Of a stretch of DNA of 64,000 bases, positions 24,619 through 37,562 are shown piece after piece. The stretch comes from Leptasterias polaris (taxonomy: Eukaryota > Echinodermata > Asteroidea > Forcipulatida > Asteriidae). The first letter of the stretch is position 1; each line of letters starts with the position of its first letter. The notes under the pieces are model-generated. The model was not told the origin of the DNA. It worked only from the letters and a program-made list of their open reading frames with translations, and searched no databases. The DNA is taken from positions 2,046,001 through 2,110,000 of the forward strand of contig JAZGTN010000176.1 of the NCBI GenBank assembly GCA_037783415.1, written 5' to 3'. The position numbers and the translations under genes are program-made.

Positions 24619-25454
24619 ACTTAAAATTTAATTTAAATAATGAAATAACTAATGCCAAAACATTTAAGGAAATTCCAGCACTTTTCATGGGAATGTTTCA
24701 AAAGGCTTGATGATGGTACGGTTATTGAAATTCCACCTCATTAAACTCAAAGAATAGTAATTTCATTTGTGCAACTTTTTGACTTTGTTTGTAACAAACT
24801 TCAACAAGCCAAGTCATAAAAGTAAATCAGAAAATCTCATTTCTGATATGCATGTTCAGTGTAACATGAGTAACTGTGAAATTTACCAGTGACAAAACAG
24901 AAAAGAAAACCTTACCTTAGTATCAAAGAGAATTGCATAGTTTTTTGTAAAAAAAAAATTTACATGTACATTTATAAATAATAAATTAATGATGTAACTT
25001 TTGCGCATGTTATCTTTACTCATTACTCTTGAACCAAGGTGGCTAACAACATTTTCTAAAATGTACAGTATCACATAATGACGGCATTAAAGCTTGTTAA
25101 AAAGTATGTAATGCAGGGATGAGATTTTTCAGACTTTTTATGTCAGCCTGGTGAATAAAAAAAGCCTTTCATTTTTCCACATAAAAGAAAGACTGCCATT
25201 TGATTTACTTCACTAGTGCTTAGGACACTGTTCCTAAAAGCCCTTTGAATTCCAAACCCTCCCTAGGGGTTATCAAAAGGTAGAAACGCCATCATTTCAA
25301 CATATATGTAGTTTCAGACTTTTTTGCCAGCAATGACTCTCATCCCTGGTAATGCCTTAGACTGGTCCCCTGTCTTTATTCTCAAGGATAAAGACAGGCA
25401 CTGGTCTTACAGAAAAGATATAGGGTTGGCTTACAAAGCTCATCACTAGACAAG

Positions 25455-25968
25455 ACTTCTTGAGATATAGTACTCATCACAAGATGAGTTTTATAAGACT
25501 TAGATGAGTTGTCACATCTCATTTTGCTAAGCAATTGAGATTAATTGTTTGACTAATCTTAAGGTTTTTAAAAACTCATCTCAAGAAAAGTTTCCTAAAA
25601 CTTATCTGAAGACAAGTCCTAAAAACTCATCTCAATAAGAGTCTTATAAAACTCATCTTTAGAAGAGTCTTAAAAATTAATCTCAAGATAAGTTTAATGA
25701 AACTCATCTCAAGATGAGTCTTAAAAACTCATCTCAAGACGAGTTTCATAAAACTCATCTGAAGACTGATCTGAAGATGAGTTTCCTAAAAACTCATCTC
25801 AAGACGAGTCTTAAAAACTCGTCTCAAGACGAGTTTCCTAAAATTTATCTGAAGACGAGTCCTAAAAACTCCTCAATTTTGAGTCTTGAAAAGTAATCTC
25901 AGGACGAGTCTTATAAAACTCATCTCAAGACTAGTCTTAAAAATCTCAAGACGATTCTTGTACTCAAA
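25455..25968. repeat. Palindromic ACTCATCTCAAGATGAGT minisatellite
   Basis: About 17 degenerate units of 27-32 bases, most containing CTCATCTCAAGACGAGTCTT. Each unit is itself near-palindromic, so either strand can form a string of hairpins. Confidence 0.85.
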
Positions 25969-26596
25969 CTATTTGGCAGAAAATTTCTTATAATGTTTTG
26001 ATATTACTTTGGTTGGTCATCTGTTTCTTTTTGGCAAAAATTTGTGCGTAAAATTTTGTTCGTGACCCTATTGCACACTGAATCGTGGTGCATGATTTTT
26101 GTTGTTTTGTTATTTTCTTATTTTTGTTTGCTGTTGTAAGATCTTTGTCCTATAAGGACTGCCTTGTTTATAAAATGCGTGCTTTATTATCTTATTTTGA
26201 TTTTATTTTTCAATTTATATATTTTTTAAAACCCAGTAGAACAGAAACTATGTTATTCCATTTCTGATACGTGTAAAAAAACCAGCTGGAGCATTCAGTT
26301 TCTTTAATCATTTGATTTAGGTTAACCTGTTTCCCATGTTGCTTCGTATCAGTTGCTCTCGTCATTAAACCCCTTGAAGGGAGACACTGGTAAGCAATGT
26401 TGATTGGCTCCCGAAAGTGACAGCTTTGCATGCATGCGTGATGAAAACTTCAAGCCCGCCAAAATGAGCAAATGTTTTGATGACATTGTCGCGATACAAA
26501 GAAATAATGATTTACACAGTCATCTATGCTGCTTGCAGTTAAACATGTAGAAAGATCACAGATGACTGAGCCTTTGTTTTTGACTTGATGCCTGGA

Positions 26597-28812
26597 AAGC
26601 TGACTAGCATGCTTGAGCTGGCACATAGATAGCTGACTAGCAAGCTTGAGCTGGCACATAGATAGCTGGCTAGCGTGCTTGAGCTGACACATAGATAGCT
26701 GGCTAGCGTGCTTGAGCTTGCACATAGATAGCTGGCTAGCGTGCTTGCACACAGATAGCTGACTAGCAAGCTTGAGCTGGCACATAGATAGCTGGCTAGC
26801 GTGCTTGAGCTGGCACATAGATAGCTGGCTAGCGTGCTTGAGCTTGCACACAGATAGCTGGCTAGCATGCTTGAGCTTGCGCATAGATAGCTGGCTAGCG
26901 TGCTTGAGCTTGCACACAGATAGCTGGCTAGCGTGCTTGAGCTTGCACATAGATAGCTGACTAGCAAGCTTGAGCTGGCACATAGATAGCTGGCTAGCGT
27001 GCTTGAGCTGGCACACAGATAGCTGGCTAGCGTGCTTGAGCTTGCACACAGATAGCTGGCTAGCGTGCTTGCACACAGATAGCTGGCTAGCATGCTTGAG
27101 CTTGCACACAGATAGCTGACTAGCAAGCTTGAGCTGGCACATAGATAGCTGGCTAGCATGCTTGAGCTTGCACACAGATAGCTGGCTAGCATGCTTGAGC
27201 TTGCACACAGATAGCTGGCTAGCGTGCTTGAGCTTGCACACAGATAGCTGACTAGCAAGCTTGAGCTGGCACATAGATAGCTGGCTAGCATGCTTGAGCT
27301 TGCACACAGATAGCTGGCTAGCGTGCTTGAGCTTGCACACAGATAGCTGGCTAGCGTGCTTGAGCTGACACATAGATAGCTGGCTAGCGTGCTTGAGCTT
27401 GCACACAGATAGCTGGCTAGCGTGCTTGAGCTGCCACATAGATAGCTGGCTAGCGTGCTTGAGCTTGCACACAGATAGCTGGCTAGCGTGCTTGAGCTTG
27501 CACACAGATAGCTGACTAGCATGGCTGAGCTTGCACACAGATAGCTGGCTAGCGTGCTTGAGCTTGCACACAGATAGCTGGCTAGCGTGCTTGCACACAG
27601 ATAGCTGGCTAGCATGCTTGAGCTGGCACATAGATAGCTGGCTAGCGTGCTTGAGCTTGCACACAGATAGCTGGCTAGCATGCTTGAGCTTGCACACAGA
27701 TAGCTGACTAGCAAGCTTGAGCTGGCACATAGATAGCTGGCTAGCATGCTTGAGCTTGCACACAGATAGCTGGCTAGCGTGCTTGAGCTGCCACATAGAT
27801 AGCTGGCTAGCGTGCTTGAGCTTGCACACAGATAGCTGGCTAGCGTGCTTGAGCTTGCACACAGATAGCTGACTAGCATGGCTGAGCTTGCACACAGATA
27901 GCTGGCTAGCGTGCTTGAGCTTGCACACAGATAGCTGGCTAGCGTGCTTGCACACAGATAGCTGGCTAGCATGCTTGAGCTGGCACATAGATAGCTGGCT
28001 AGCGTGCTTGAGCTTGCACACAGATAGCTGGCTAGCATGCTTGAGCTTGCACACAGATAGCTGACTAGCAAGCTTGAGCTGGCACATAGATAGCTGGCTA
28101 GCATGCTTGAGCTTGCACACAGATAGCTGGCTAGCATGCTTGAGCTTGCACACAGATAGCTGGCTAGCGTGCTTGAGCTTGCACACAGATAGCTGGCTAG
28201 CGTGCTTGAGCTTGCACACAGATAGCCGGCTAGCGTGCTTGAGCTTGCACACAGATAGCCGACTAGCATGGCTGAGCTTGCACACAGATAGCTGGCTAGC
28301 GTGCTTGAGCTTGCACACAGATAGCTGGCTAGCGTGCTTGAGGTTGCACACAGATAGCTGGCTAGCGTGCTTGAGCTGGCACATAGATAGCTGGCTAGCG
28401 TGCTTGAGCTTGCACACAGATAGCTGGCTAGCATGCTTGAGCTTGCGCATAGATAGCTGGCTAGCGTACTTGAGCTTGCACACAGATAGCTGGCTAGCAT
28501 GCTTGAGCTGGCACATAGATAGCTGGCTAGCATGCTTGAGCTTGCACACAGATAGCTGGCTAGCATGCTTGAGCTTGCACGCAGATAGCTGGCTAGCATG
28601 CTTGAGCTTGCACACAGATAGCTGGCTAGCATGCTTGAGCTTGCACACAGATAGCTGGCTAGCATGCTTGAGCTTGCACACAGATAGCTGGCTAGCGTGC
28701 TTGAGCTTGCACACAGATAGCTGGCTAGCATGCTTGAGCTTGCACACAGATAGCTGGCTAGCGTGCTTGAGCTTGCGCATAGATAGCTGGCTAGCATGGC
28801 TGAGCTTGCCTA
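26597..28812. repeat. 33-bp satellite array with 357-bp higher-order repeat
   Basis: About 67 head-to-tail units, GCTAGCGTGCTTGAGCTTGC then ACACAGATAGCTG. Variants include GGCACATAG for GCACACAG, AAGC for GTGC, and 27-bp units lacking GAGCTT. A block with a particular order of variants recurs at an offset of 357 bp (ten 33-mers plus one 27-mer): CTGCCACATAG at 27431 and 27788, and GACTAGCATGGCTGAG near 27511 and 27868. The unit length is a multiple of three and stop-free in several frames. This produces long repetitive frames on both strands (about 790 and 750 codons minus, 300 plus), so I read it as satellite, not as a gene. Confidence 0.95.
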
Positions 28813-29791
28813 TAGAGCTGCTTCGACTCAACCATAATCAAGTTATTGGCTTGGTTTCTAAACAACAATTTTCTACAAAATTCTTTCAAAAATGGAAAGC
28901 CTCAATGCATATATACCAATCCAATAATGTTGATAAAATTATTATATTTTTCTGTCACACAAGTATTCTTGTTTATGTTTGTGGTGTTGTCATTTAAATA
29001 GTCTGTTAGGGTCAAATCATGAGGCCATTTACAGTTTTTTGCATTTAAAATTATTACAATTAAGTTCCATTATTTGAAAACAAATCGAAGGCTGTGTATT
29101 TTGAGAACATTAATTCTCAAGAGATGTACCTGCATCACAAACTGTTTCTAGTTAGTTACTGACTTGCTTTTGTGTAGAAATGTTTGATCAATGAGTGTTT
29201 CAACAGAAACTTGTTTCCGGTCAGTGAACTTACCAAAAATACGGCACTTAAATTTATGTGTGTCAGGTTGAAGCAAATTATATCGCTTACATGCAATGTG
29301 AAATGCATACAAAAAAATTTTATGGACAAGAAGTTAATACGAATCCTTTATATATTGGTGAAGATATTTTGTTTACTCTCATTTATGTGAATGCAACTGA
29401 AATTGACGCTGATGGAAAAAATAGTCTGATCCCGTTTGGTACATGTAGAATCAGTACTCTCTATTTCTTGTGTACACAAGGAACAAGACCTGATGTGGGA
29501 AGCCTGCTCAAGGTTTAGGTATTGTATGCCATTTTGGGAGTCAAAAGACATGTTCAGCTATGGTGTGCTTCTTACTGCGCGTGCATTGCCTAAAACGCAC
29601 ACTGCACAGTAACACACAGAATGTGACTTTAATTAGTCAGAGATATGCTCTGCAATAGATATTTATTAATTAGCTTTCATGCTAAGTTATTTATGATTGA
29701 ATAAATACATTTCTTTAAAATCAAAACAAAAAAAATGCTGCACGAATATATTCAGTTTTAATAGACATGAGCATCTTCATATCAGTAATCC

Positions 29792-30188
29792 TTAGAGGGA
29801 AAGTATACCTTTGGTTTTTGGAACCGTTTGATTGTTTTCATCCTATATAATGTGGATATATACAATAAAACTAACTTGTGAAAATTTTATTTCAAAAGGT
29901 GGTCGCGTTTTTGAGATATCGCCAAAGATCTGGAGAAAATATGTCCACGCAGGAAGAATAATCCCTAATAGGAATACACAATCTGAGAAGCGTTTCTGAC
30001 AGAAACGTTTCTCAGATTAAAATTTGGGGGCATAAAAACTGATATATTTTTACATAACCACAAAACTTTGAAGTGAAATGTTTCTCAAACTGCTTTATAC
30101 TATCGAATGCTGCTGTAGGCTTCTAACCAACAGGTTATAATTGCCATTAATTTTAAGAGTGATTAGCAAACATATACCTTCCCTTTAA
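29792..30188. mobile_element. Foldback MITE with central palindrome
   Basis: Ends CTTAGAGGGAAAGTATACC and (complement) CTTAAAGGGAAGGTATATG match at most positions. The centre (29981-30019) is a near-perfect 39-base palindrome built on CTGAGAAGCGTTTCTG. No coding. Confidence 0.55.
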
Positions 30189-30418
30189 GGGTCATTATAT
30201 GTGGCTTGCACCAGGAGTCTGCTGCAGCTACAAAATGCCGCAGCATTTGATGAAAATAAAAAACTTTATGCACAAGACTGTCACCTCTTGAAGGTGGTTG
30301 GTGACAGCTCTACACACTACCATTACTGCAGTGGTAAGAAACTTGAATGCATTTTGTGTATATTCCCAAACTGTTACACACTACCTTCACCAGAACTCTG
30401 CATATTTACCTCGAACAG

Positions 30419-30646
30419 GACCCATTTCATAGCGCTGCTAACCGTAAGCACACAAAAAGGCACGCTAACCTTCCGGTGCTGTATGAAAATGAATGACGTA
30501 ACAACGTAAATCCATGGTGAATGTGCAAGCTAGCTGCCTAATTTTCAAGCTAACCTGTGAAATACGCTTACGCTTAATAAGCACATTTTTCCGCTATAGG
30601 TAGCATGAAATTTTTGTTACTGTTAAGCAGCGCTATGAAATTGGCC
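30419..30646. mobile_element. MITE related to 50496-50698
   Basis: Ends ACCCATTTCATAGCGCTGCT and AGCAGCGCTATGAAATTGG are complementary. They resemble the ends of the element at 50496-50698, and both share an internal AACCTGTGAAATACGCTTACG-type block. Diverged older copy. Confidence 0.6.
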
Positions 30647-31549
30647 AAGGCTAGTCTTGATAGTCAACATTTGTTTTGTTGATGTAGTTGCTGATGTCAC
30701 AACATAAACTTCTGGAGAAAAGATATCTGTATCAAACATCCAGATTTGTAAACTTGCCCAGTTTCCCAGAGCCAGTGGATGGTTCAACATCTAGTGGTGA
30801 CTAAGACAAAAACTAGCATCGCCAATCAAGACTAGCATAAGGCATGCAAGGTACAACAGCAGTGATGTCAGTATTTGGAAAGTGTCAAGTTTATTTTGCT
30901 ATTTTTGCAATGGTAACCAGCACCATAGCTTGTATCTACAGTTTCCAATAATTAAACACAACAAATTTACTCAGACATTTTCACACACACAAACACACAA
31001 TTCTTGAGCATTTATGCTTGCGACAGTGTTATTTATTCAGAATTGTAATAAAAGTAAATTTGGTTTTTGTTGGTCTATGAACAAAGATTGATTATAGAGC
31101 ATAGCACTGTACAAAAAAAAGTTAACTTTTGTTTTATATAACAAAGAGTCAAGAGTAAATGTCACTGCTTGATTACCTGTTTGTATAATAGTTTAATTTA
31201 ACCAACGCTTCTTAATTCCAAAGATGCTATTATTGTAAAATAATTTCAAGATACTCTGTAATTAAACAAACTTGTACTTGATATCTAAATTTTTGTCATC
31301 ATCAATTCTTTCCGAGGGTCGTTTTCTCAAGTGTGTTTCGCTAATTTTCAAAATTTGTTTTGACGATGCTTTCTGTTGTAGACTGATGGTGAAATCATTG
31401 TTTGTAAAAGTTATGCGCATGCTCAGAATCATGTTAGCAGAAATATTACCTACTGCCAAGTAACTTCTATTGTCTCCAGACATAAGACCTTTGCATTTGA
31501 AGTCGGTGTTTTCTACATGGTTTTTATTTTTTTGTTACTTGAATTAGGT

Positions 31550-31702
31550 AGTCTCCCGATTCCCAACCTACTCTGTGGCAGTAGATACTGTAGGACAAGT
31601 TTCTATAAGAACAATTTGCACAGCAAAATAAATATACTTTCACATGGCTGTACTGCAAACCAAATACACATTGATACCTCACCATGCAATGCCTCAAAAC
31701 GC
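31550..31702 (+). repeat. Interspersed repeat R1, copy 1 (diverged)
   Basis: Shares GTCTCCCGATTC, GGCAGTAGA and a perfect 30-base block starting CATTGATACCTCACCATGCA with copies at 31880, 46678 and 55782 (reverse). The remainder is diverged. Confidence 0.7.
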
Positions 31703-31879
31703 ATGTTAATGAGATGAATCAAAAAACATTTTGCTGACTAAATCAATGAAGATGAAGACATGTTTTTCAAATGGTTACAACAATTTTCTTTTCTTTTGCA
31801 GTGATGCCGGACCACAGTTTGCCAACCATAGTTTAGCAAACACAACAGCTATGACGTAACAAAACTAAGATCACCCGAA

Positions 31880-32033
31880 GTCTCCCGAATTCTGAATAAT
31901 CTACTCCGCGGCAGTAGAATAAATAGCAAGACAAGTTCTCAAAGAACAAAATATACCTAGCAAGTAGATAGTAGATGGCGTTATCACAAACCAAATATAC
32001 ATTGATACCTCACCATGCAATGCCTCAAATCCC
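31880..32033 (+). repeat. Interspersed repeat R1, copy 2
   Basis: GTCTCCCGAATTC...ATCTACTCCGCGGCAGTAGA...CATTGATACCTCACCATGCA. Closely matches the copy in the IDE intron at 46678. Two R1 copies lie 330 bp apart here. Confidence 0.75.
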
Positions 32034-33460
32034 ATACAAAATGTTGATCTGTTGGCAGATTCGAAACTATTACCATAGCTGTCTGCAGTGCTTTAAACAG
32101 GTACTTGAGGGAAATTATTCTAACGGAAATGCTATTTAAACTTGTTTATAATGTGCTGTTTATCATTTAAATGTAATTTAGATATTTTTACACTACTGAA
32201 TGTTTTCGTAATTATCAATAATTTTGTTTAGGCCCCAGCCTCAAGGTTTTGAAAAACTAGAAACACTCCCGACAGCCTGCATCAAAATGACAATACTTTC
32301 ACATCATGTGTGGGAGTTTGCTTTGTTACACCTCCATGCTGCAACAAAACAGAGCTCCCACATATGACGTAACAGGAGTGATGACGTATTAGGGCTTTTC
32401 ACAAATTTTTCTAAAAAGCACTGGAGGTGTATTTAAATTGATAGTTTTTACACAATTAAAATCAGTTTAGTCTCTTGTGGAAAACATTTTACATGGATTT
32501 CAGCAAAGATCACTTGTTACCGTTTTCGTTCAAGTAGGTCTTTAACGTCAGAATTACACACACTGTATTAACACATCTATGTAATGTAGCTCTGTGGGGG
32601 TCCAGCTTTATATACTTTCAATGGATCACTTTACACTCTCAGAAGCAGCTTGGTATCCTGATACCTTCCTGTTTTTCTTTTACAGTGTGGTGCTATCATT
32701 GGTGTTTACCTTGGATACCAGTAACCATAAACCCGAAGTGGTCCTGTGTTTGTAGTACTAAAAGCCACTTACCATAGCCCTTTGATGGAACCAGGACACA
32801 ATTTCATGGAGCTGATTTACGAGTAGACAATATTGCGTAACAATTAGCAGGAAACCAGTCACAGATGGTGCATATTACATTGTACTTTGGCTGGTAACCT
32901 ATTCGGTAAAAAAAACCCCTACTGTTTTGTGCTTTTTAGTGTAAATTTTTGTGCTTATAGCACAATGACTGAGGGGCCAAGTGAGCCCCATCCACCCTTG
33001 AATGAGCAGAATAGTTTGGATGTCGACTTATTTCTGCTGAGCCAAATTCGTCGGTGCTTGGCAAATTTTTCTCATTTGCTGCAGCTGTTTGAAATTGGTT
33101 TTCACCATGTCGTTTTGGTTGGTAACCTGCATCTAACCCCCACCCCCCCCCCCAAGTCAAGTTTTATTATTTTGTTCTAGCAATTCACCCGAGGTCATCA
33201 ACCAGGATAAATCTTGGTTGTGCTATTTTGGCAGGGCTTGGGTTTCAGCGCGGTGTCATCAAATTTCAAGTGGTGTGTTGGAAGACAGCCCAAATTTTCA
33301 GACTGCATTATAGCTTGGGTTGGTATACAGCGCCCTCAGCAGGACAATGTGGATACCACACAAGTATTTACAAGGAGATGCAAACAGTTTATTTTTGGAT
33401 AACAGTTTTTTATTTATTGAAGTATTAGCATCCATTTATATGCATAATATATAGACATCA

Positions 33461-33614
33461 GGCCCCGTCACACAGAGCAATTTTTACAGGTATTTTGGAG
33501 GCCACTGACGCACTTCAGAAGTGCAACATACATTTTTCTATTATGTGAATTTTGTCCTTCATGGAGATTTGTCTGGAAGTGGATGCCAGCAAATTGCTCT
33601 GTATGACATTACCC
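33461..33614. mobile_element. Short MITE, GTCACACAGAGCAATTT ends
   Basis: Left GTCACACAGAGCAATTT and right complement GTCATACAGAGCAATTT form imperfect inverted ends about 150 bp apart. No coding. Confidence 0.5.
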
Positions 33615-34256
33615 TTGTAGCCATTTATAGAGCCATGACATTGTCATAATCTGTTCTTTATTTTCTACTTTTTAAAAATTATGCATGCACAGTCATATTG
33701 GCCTTCAAAATGGCTGACAACAGTGTTTACTTTAGAGCTGCTGTGCAAAGGTCTATTACCCCCTAAGGAAAAAATAAATACATGTTTACCTTTACATGGA
33801 CACAGCATATTATTTACAATGATAAACAAGTGTCAGAGCTAACTATCCTGCTCCATCCCAGGACAACCCTACTTTGAATATTGGTCCTTTCCCCTTAAAT
33901 TAATTTTCATATGATACATATTGGAAACAACAATTGAGAGATAACTTTCTTTTTAAAAGTTTGATGCCAGTCCAAGTTAACTTGAGAAATTCATTCTGCC
34001 ATTTGCTGAATTATTTTCTCTCAACACTTAATTTATTTTTATGAACTGAACTATGCCCTGATAAAACAAAACCCCTGATAAAGCATAACGTGGTCTTTAT
34101 TTTATTTTATTTTTTTTATCTTAAAAAAGGACAGAATTTGTATAGTGTTTGACTGATGTATTTGTTGAAAACCACAGGGTAGGATTGAAAAATATAACCT
34201 TCTAAAACCTCGCGGCCATCATTGGTAATTGTCAAAGACTAGTATCGGCACTTTTG

Positions 34257-34530
34257 TGGCATGTCGTGGCCAAGCAGTCAAGAACACTGGTCTCAAAGCT
34301 CTGGTGTTTGTGATCAGCAGAGATTGGGCTCGGGTCAAGACAGTTACAACAAATATTGCTTCATCCTTCGGATGGGACGTAAAGCTGTAGGTCCTGTGTG
34401 TTATATAATGCACGTAAAAGAACCTAGAGCACTTATTGTAAAGAGAAGGTGTTTGCCTCGGTGTTTCTGGCATGCTCTGGTAGCAAATTGCGCCACCTCA
34501 ACTTGTATTCCTTTCAAGGTGTTGTATTAG
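34257..34530 (+). mobile_element. tRNA-Leu-like SINE, sense copy
   Basis: A head with GTGGCCAAGCAGTC and a CTCAAAGCTCTGG anticodon-arm remnant is followed by TTGCTTCATCCTTCGGATGG and a body ending ...GCAAATTGCGCCACCTC. Antisense copies occur at 42689-42870 and 60366-60655. Confidence 0.65.
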
Positions 34531-35349
34531 GGTTGCTTTGTCTCATAAAACCATTTGTAACAATCTCCACCAATCATTCAACACCAATCATTCAAGGTAA
34601 ATTGATCAGTGGAGTCATGAGAAAATAGTGAAAAACTCCATCACTGTTTTCAAATGTCCGATTATGCACTCATGCGATCAAAACTAATTGTTTGAATAAT
34701 TTAACAAAAAAGTACAGCATTTCAGGCAAAGATATTTTAAACATATTTATCAGCTTAGCAACTAATTATTAAATTGGTTCCTGATTAGTCTCCCTTGCAT
34801 TTTTTGTGTTTCTCATTTTGCCCAAGTCTTTACTTTTATGAAATTGGCATAAACTATAGAAATAAAACATGGAGAATCTGAGCTCGGTTGTCTGTGCCAG
34901 CTCGGGAACGCCCCCTAGTGGCCATTGACAACCAATTACACTGTCACAAAGGATGTTCCCTATTTTAAAAAGTTCATTCTTACAACCGAGCAGCCAGTTA
35001 CAAACACACCCAAAGAAACATGCTTGCACTCTTCAATCTACAATATTTCTATTGTCTACTATTTTTGCTCAAGAATGATAATCATATTCAATATTAATTT
35101 ATAATAACAATTGTTGCACACAAAAACATGTATTACTTCACTTTTCAGACGCTTAAAATATGTACCTGTAACTACATACCTTGCACAGAATTTTATACAT
35201 AGCTGGAGGAAAAAAATTGCATATTTTATAATAAAAATGAAGATGTTTTTTGACTTACAAACTGTATTCAGTAACATGATCAAAAAAAAGTGAGGTAAAA
35301 TATGGGGACAGATATGAATACAAGAAAGGGAATCTTTCGGCCCCTATTG

Positions 35350-35509
35350 AATAGACCGATCCATTAAGCCCCGCCTCCTTACGAGTTGACCAGCCGCGAA
35401 ACCCGATCACCATTAGTGCAAAGATCACCAAACGGCTCAAATGGTGATCAGATTTCGCGGTTGTGATTGGTCAATGAGAAATGGGCGTGGCTTAATGGAT
35501 CGGTCTATT
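35350..35509. mobile_element. 160-bp foldback MITE with 21-bp perfect inverted ends
   Basis: AATAGACCGATCCATTAAGC (21 bases, 35350-35370) is perfectly complementary to 35489-35509. A second inner inverted repeat pairs CCGCGAAA..CGATCACCATT with AATGGTGATC.GATTTCGCGG. A truncated copy lies at 56345-56456, abutting the 82-bp array in IDE. Confidence 0.8.
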
Positions 35510-37129
35510 AACCGTTTACTCACTAATTCACCATATGCCCAAACAGGGCTAATAATATTGTTACAATTTTTGTTGATTTTGGGTGGATGATTTTTTCCAG
35601 TAAAAAGACCTGAAACAAAAGCCTCCCAAAACAAACAACACAGAAATTAGATTTTCGTTTAGAAATGTTGACACTGTTTGATGGTTTCTGGTGGAATGTA
35701 GTTATATTTTACAACCACCACTTTGCTGTTGAGGTATGTGTGGAAAATGGTCAGTTCAGGACATGAACTTTACTTTGACCTTTTTGGTTCAGTGAAAGTA
35801 GATAAGATCTTGTTTGCGGTCACTATTGAAGTTTTGATAAAGCTGTTTGCAGTCACTATGGGCATTTTGGTACAAGTCACTATGGGCATTTTGGTACAAG
35901 CCACTTGCGGCGGCTATGGTCTTCAAAGAGTTAATATCTTCTTTTTTTCTACAAAACAATCCATCTTTGTGTACTTTTCCTTTTAAAGGTCAGTTTAAAG
36001 GTCAGTTTAAAAGACATCCTAAACACTGAACTAGAACACTGAATTATCTTTAAAAAAATAAGACTCCGTCAACAACAGACAATACTTAGCTAGTTTCCTA
36101 GACCTTCTAAAAGTATGTTCTAATATTATAGATAAATACTGTTAATCACAAGTATTTCACATGGAAGATTGACATGTTAACCAACTAACCAGATAAGCCT
36201 ATTGTTTTGATTAAGCAGATCTTTATAAAAGTTAGCAATTTTCTCTTAACTTAACTTTCTTTGGATTCAATTTTTTAACATTGAATCTGGAGAAGTTGTC
36301 AACCATTATGCACAAGCCATCTTTGTCTACAGTCCTGTATCTATGAAAGTTGCTGCAAATGTTGATTCTCATACATGAGGGTGAGGTACCAGACTAATTC
36401 CCTTCTGGCATTGTATGCATTTGTATGGAGAAAAAAACACAATGGCTGCACCTTGGTTAAAGACACATCGCCCAATTATTCAGCGAAAGAACCCAAAATT
36501 GAACATCTTGCATTTTGTCCCTTCATCCCGGACAGGATTCTATATTTGGAATTGCTGAAATCCTTTTTCTTTGAGATTATCGTTGGCATAAAACAAATCC
36601 GTACTTGACAAAGCCAAGAGAACAAACATTTTCTTTAAAGCACCGTGATTTGTTGTTTCGATATCAAGAAAATACCATATTTAGGCTCCGTATAAAGCAA
36701 AACCTCAGACTTGAGAAACTGTTGCCAACTATGTCCAAGGCTGGAATCTTGGTCCACTCGGACTCACCTCCATTGAGCCCAAATACAATGAGATACAATA
36801 GGATAAAGGCATGGAATCGAGGATTAAACAAAATAACCCACGCACAAAAGCAGAATTCCAAGACTTCTTTTACCACCAACTATCCTCTTCGTGTGGGTGA
36901 AACAAAGCATTGCACAGCTCTGTGCCTGCTTGGTTGAGAAAAGTACACGTGGCCTTTGTTCCAGTCGTCTGATGTGGCACAAAGTTCTAGCAGGGAAAAT
37001 ATTGGTTGTCAACACGACATCCTTCATCAACTGGTTAAATTACTTGTGCGTATGCCATGCACAATGCATGAAATCTTGTAACATACAAACTGTATGTTCA
37101 TGACTCATTTGTTCCCTTTAATTAACTAT

Positions 37130-37405
37130 CAAATAATAAACCACAAGGGAAACTATTTGATATCTGATATAAAAAGTCGCATCCCCTGGCTGCCGCTTCC
37201 CAGGTTGTATCGTATACTTGGGTGTGATCCTTGGCTACACGGCAGTTTACGGTTGACTGGCAACCACCGAACAAGGATATTGACAAAATAGGGAGACCGC
37301 CATCATAGGGCTAGATAGCTCAGTTGGTAGAGCACCGGCACGTCAATCCGGAGGTCGTTGGTTCAAATCCCGCTCTAGTCAATTTTTCCTTGTTCAACTC
37401 AAAAT
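37130..37405 (+). mobile_element. tRNA-related SINE with 15-bp target-site duplication
   Basis: Flanked by perfect direct repeats CCTTTAATTAACTAT at 37115-37129 and 37406-37420, the mark of a retrotransposition event. It carries a tRNA-like head (GGCTAGATAGCTCAGTTGG A-box, GGTTCAAATCC B-box; acceptor arms GGCTAGA/TCTAGTC pair). It inserted about 140 bases beyond the IDE stop, probably within the IDE 3'UTR. Related copies are at 43212, 53540, 50119, 51069 and 53122. Confidence 0.85.
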
Positions 37406-37562
37406 CCTTTAATTAACTATTAATTATTTTGTGTTTTCTGTTCAGTGTTCCAAATGAAAGGTTAAAACTTCCTTGATTAAAGGATAATAGCTATCTGATA
37501 TTTGAATACAAGTTTTACCATAAATCGGGCGATGCATTTTTCATCCAAACTGAACGTCATCT

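Larger units (their letters stand above)
24192..37562. other. Convergent intergenic region between MARCHF5 and IDE
   Basis: No gene recognised over 13.4 kb. It holds the 3' ends of both genes, a palindromic minisatellite (25.45-25.97 kb), the 33-bp satellite (26.6-28.8 kb), several MITEs, SINEs, and two copies of an interspersed repeat. All are listed separately. Between these elements I see only AT-rich sequence with short, unconvincing frames. Confidence 0.7.

Noticed and set aside
26597..28812. CRISPR array
   Set aside because: Regular repeats, but there are no unique spacers between them and the context is animal nuclear DNA.
26450..28831. Open frames of about 790 and 750 codons on the minus strand and 300 on the plus strand
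   Set aside because: All arise from the stop-free 33-bp satellite. Frames are open on both strands at once, units vary without protein-type constraint, and there is no splice or start context.
37310..37383. Functional tRNA gene
   Set aside because: A- and B-boxes and acceptor arms are present, but the T-stem has a mismatch and the anticodon loop is irregular. The unit is embedded in a SINE with target-site duplications and repeated many times.
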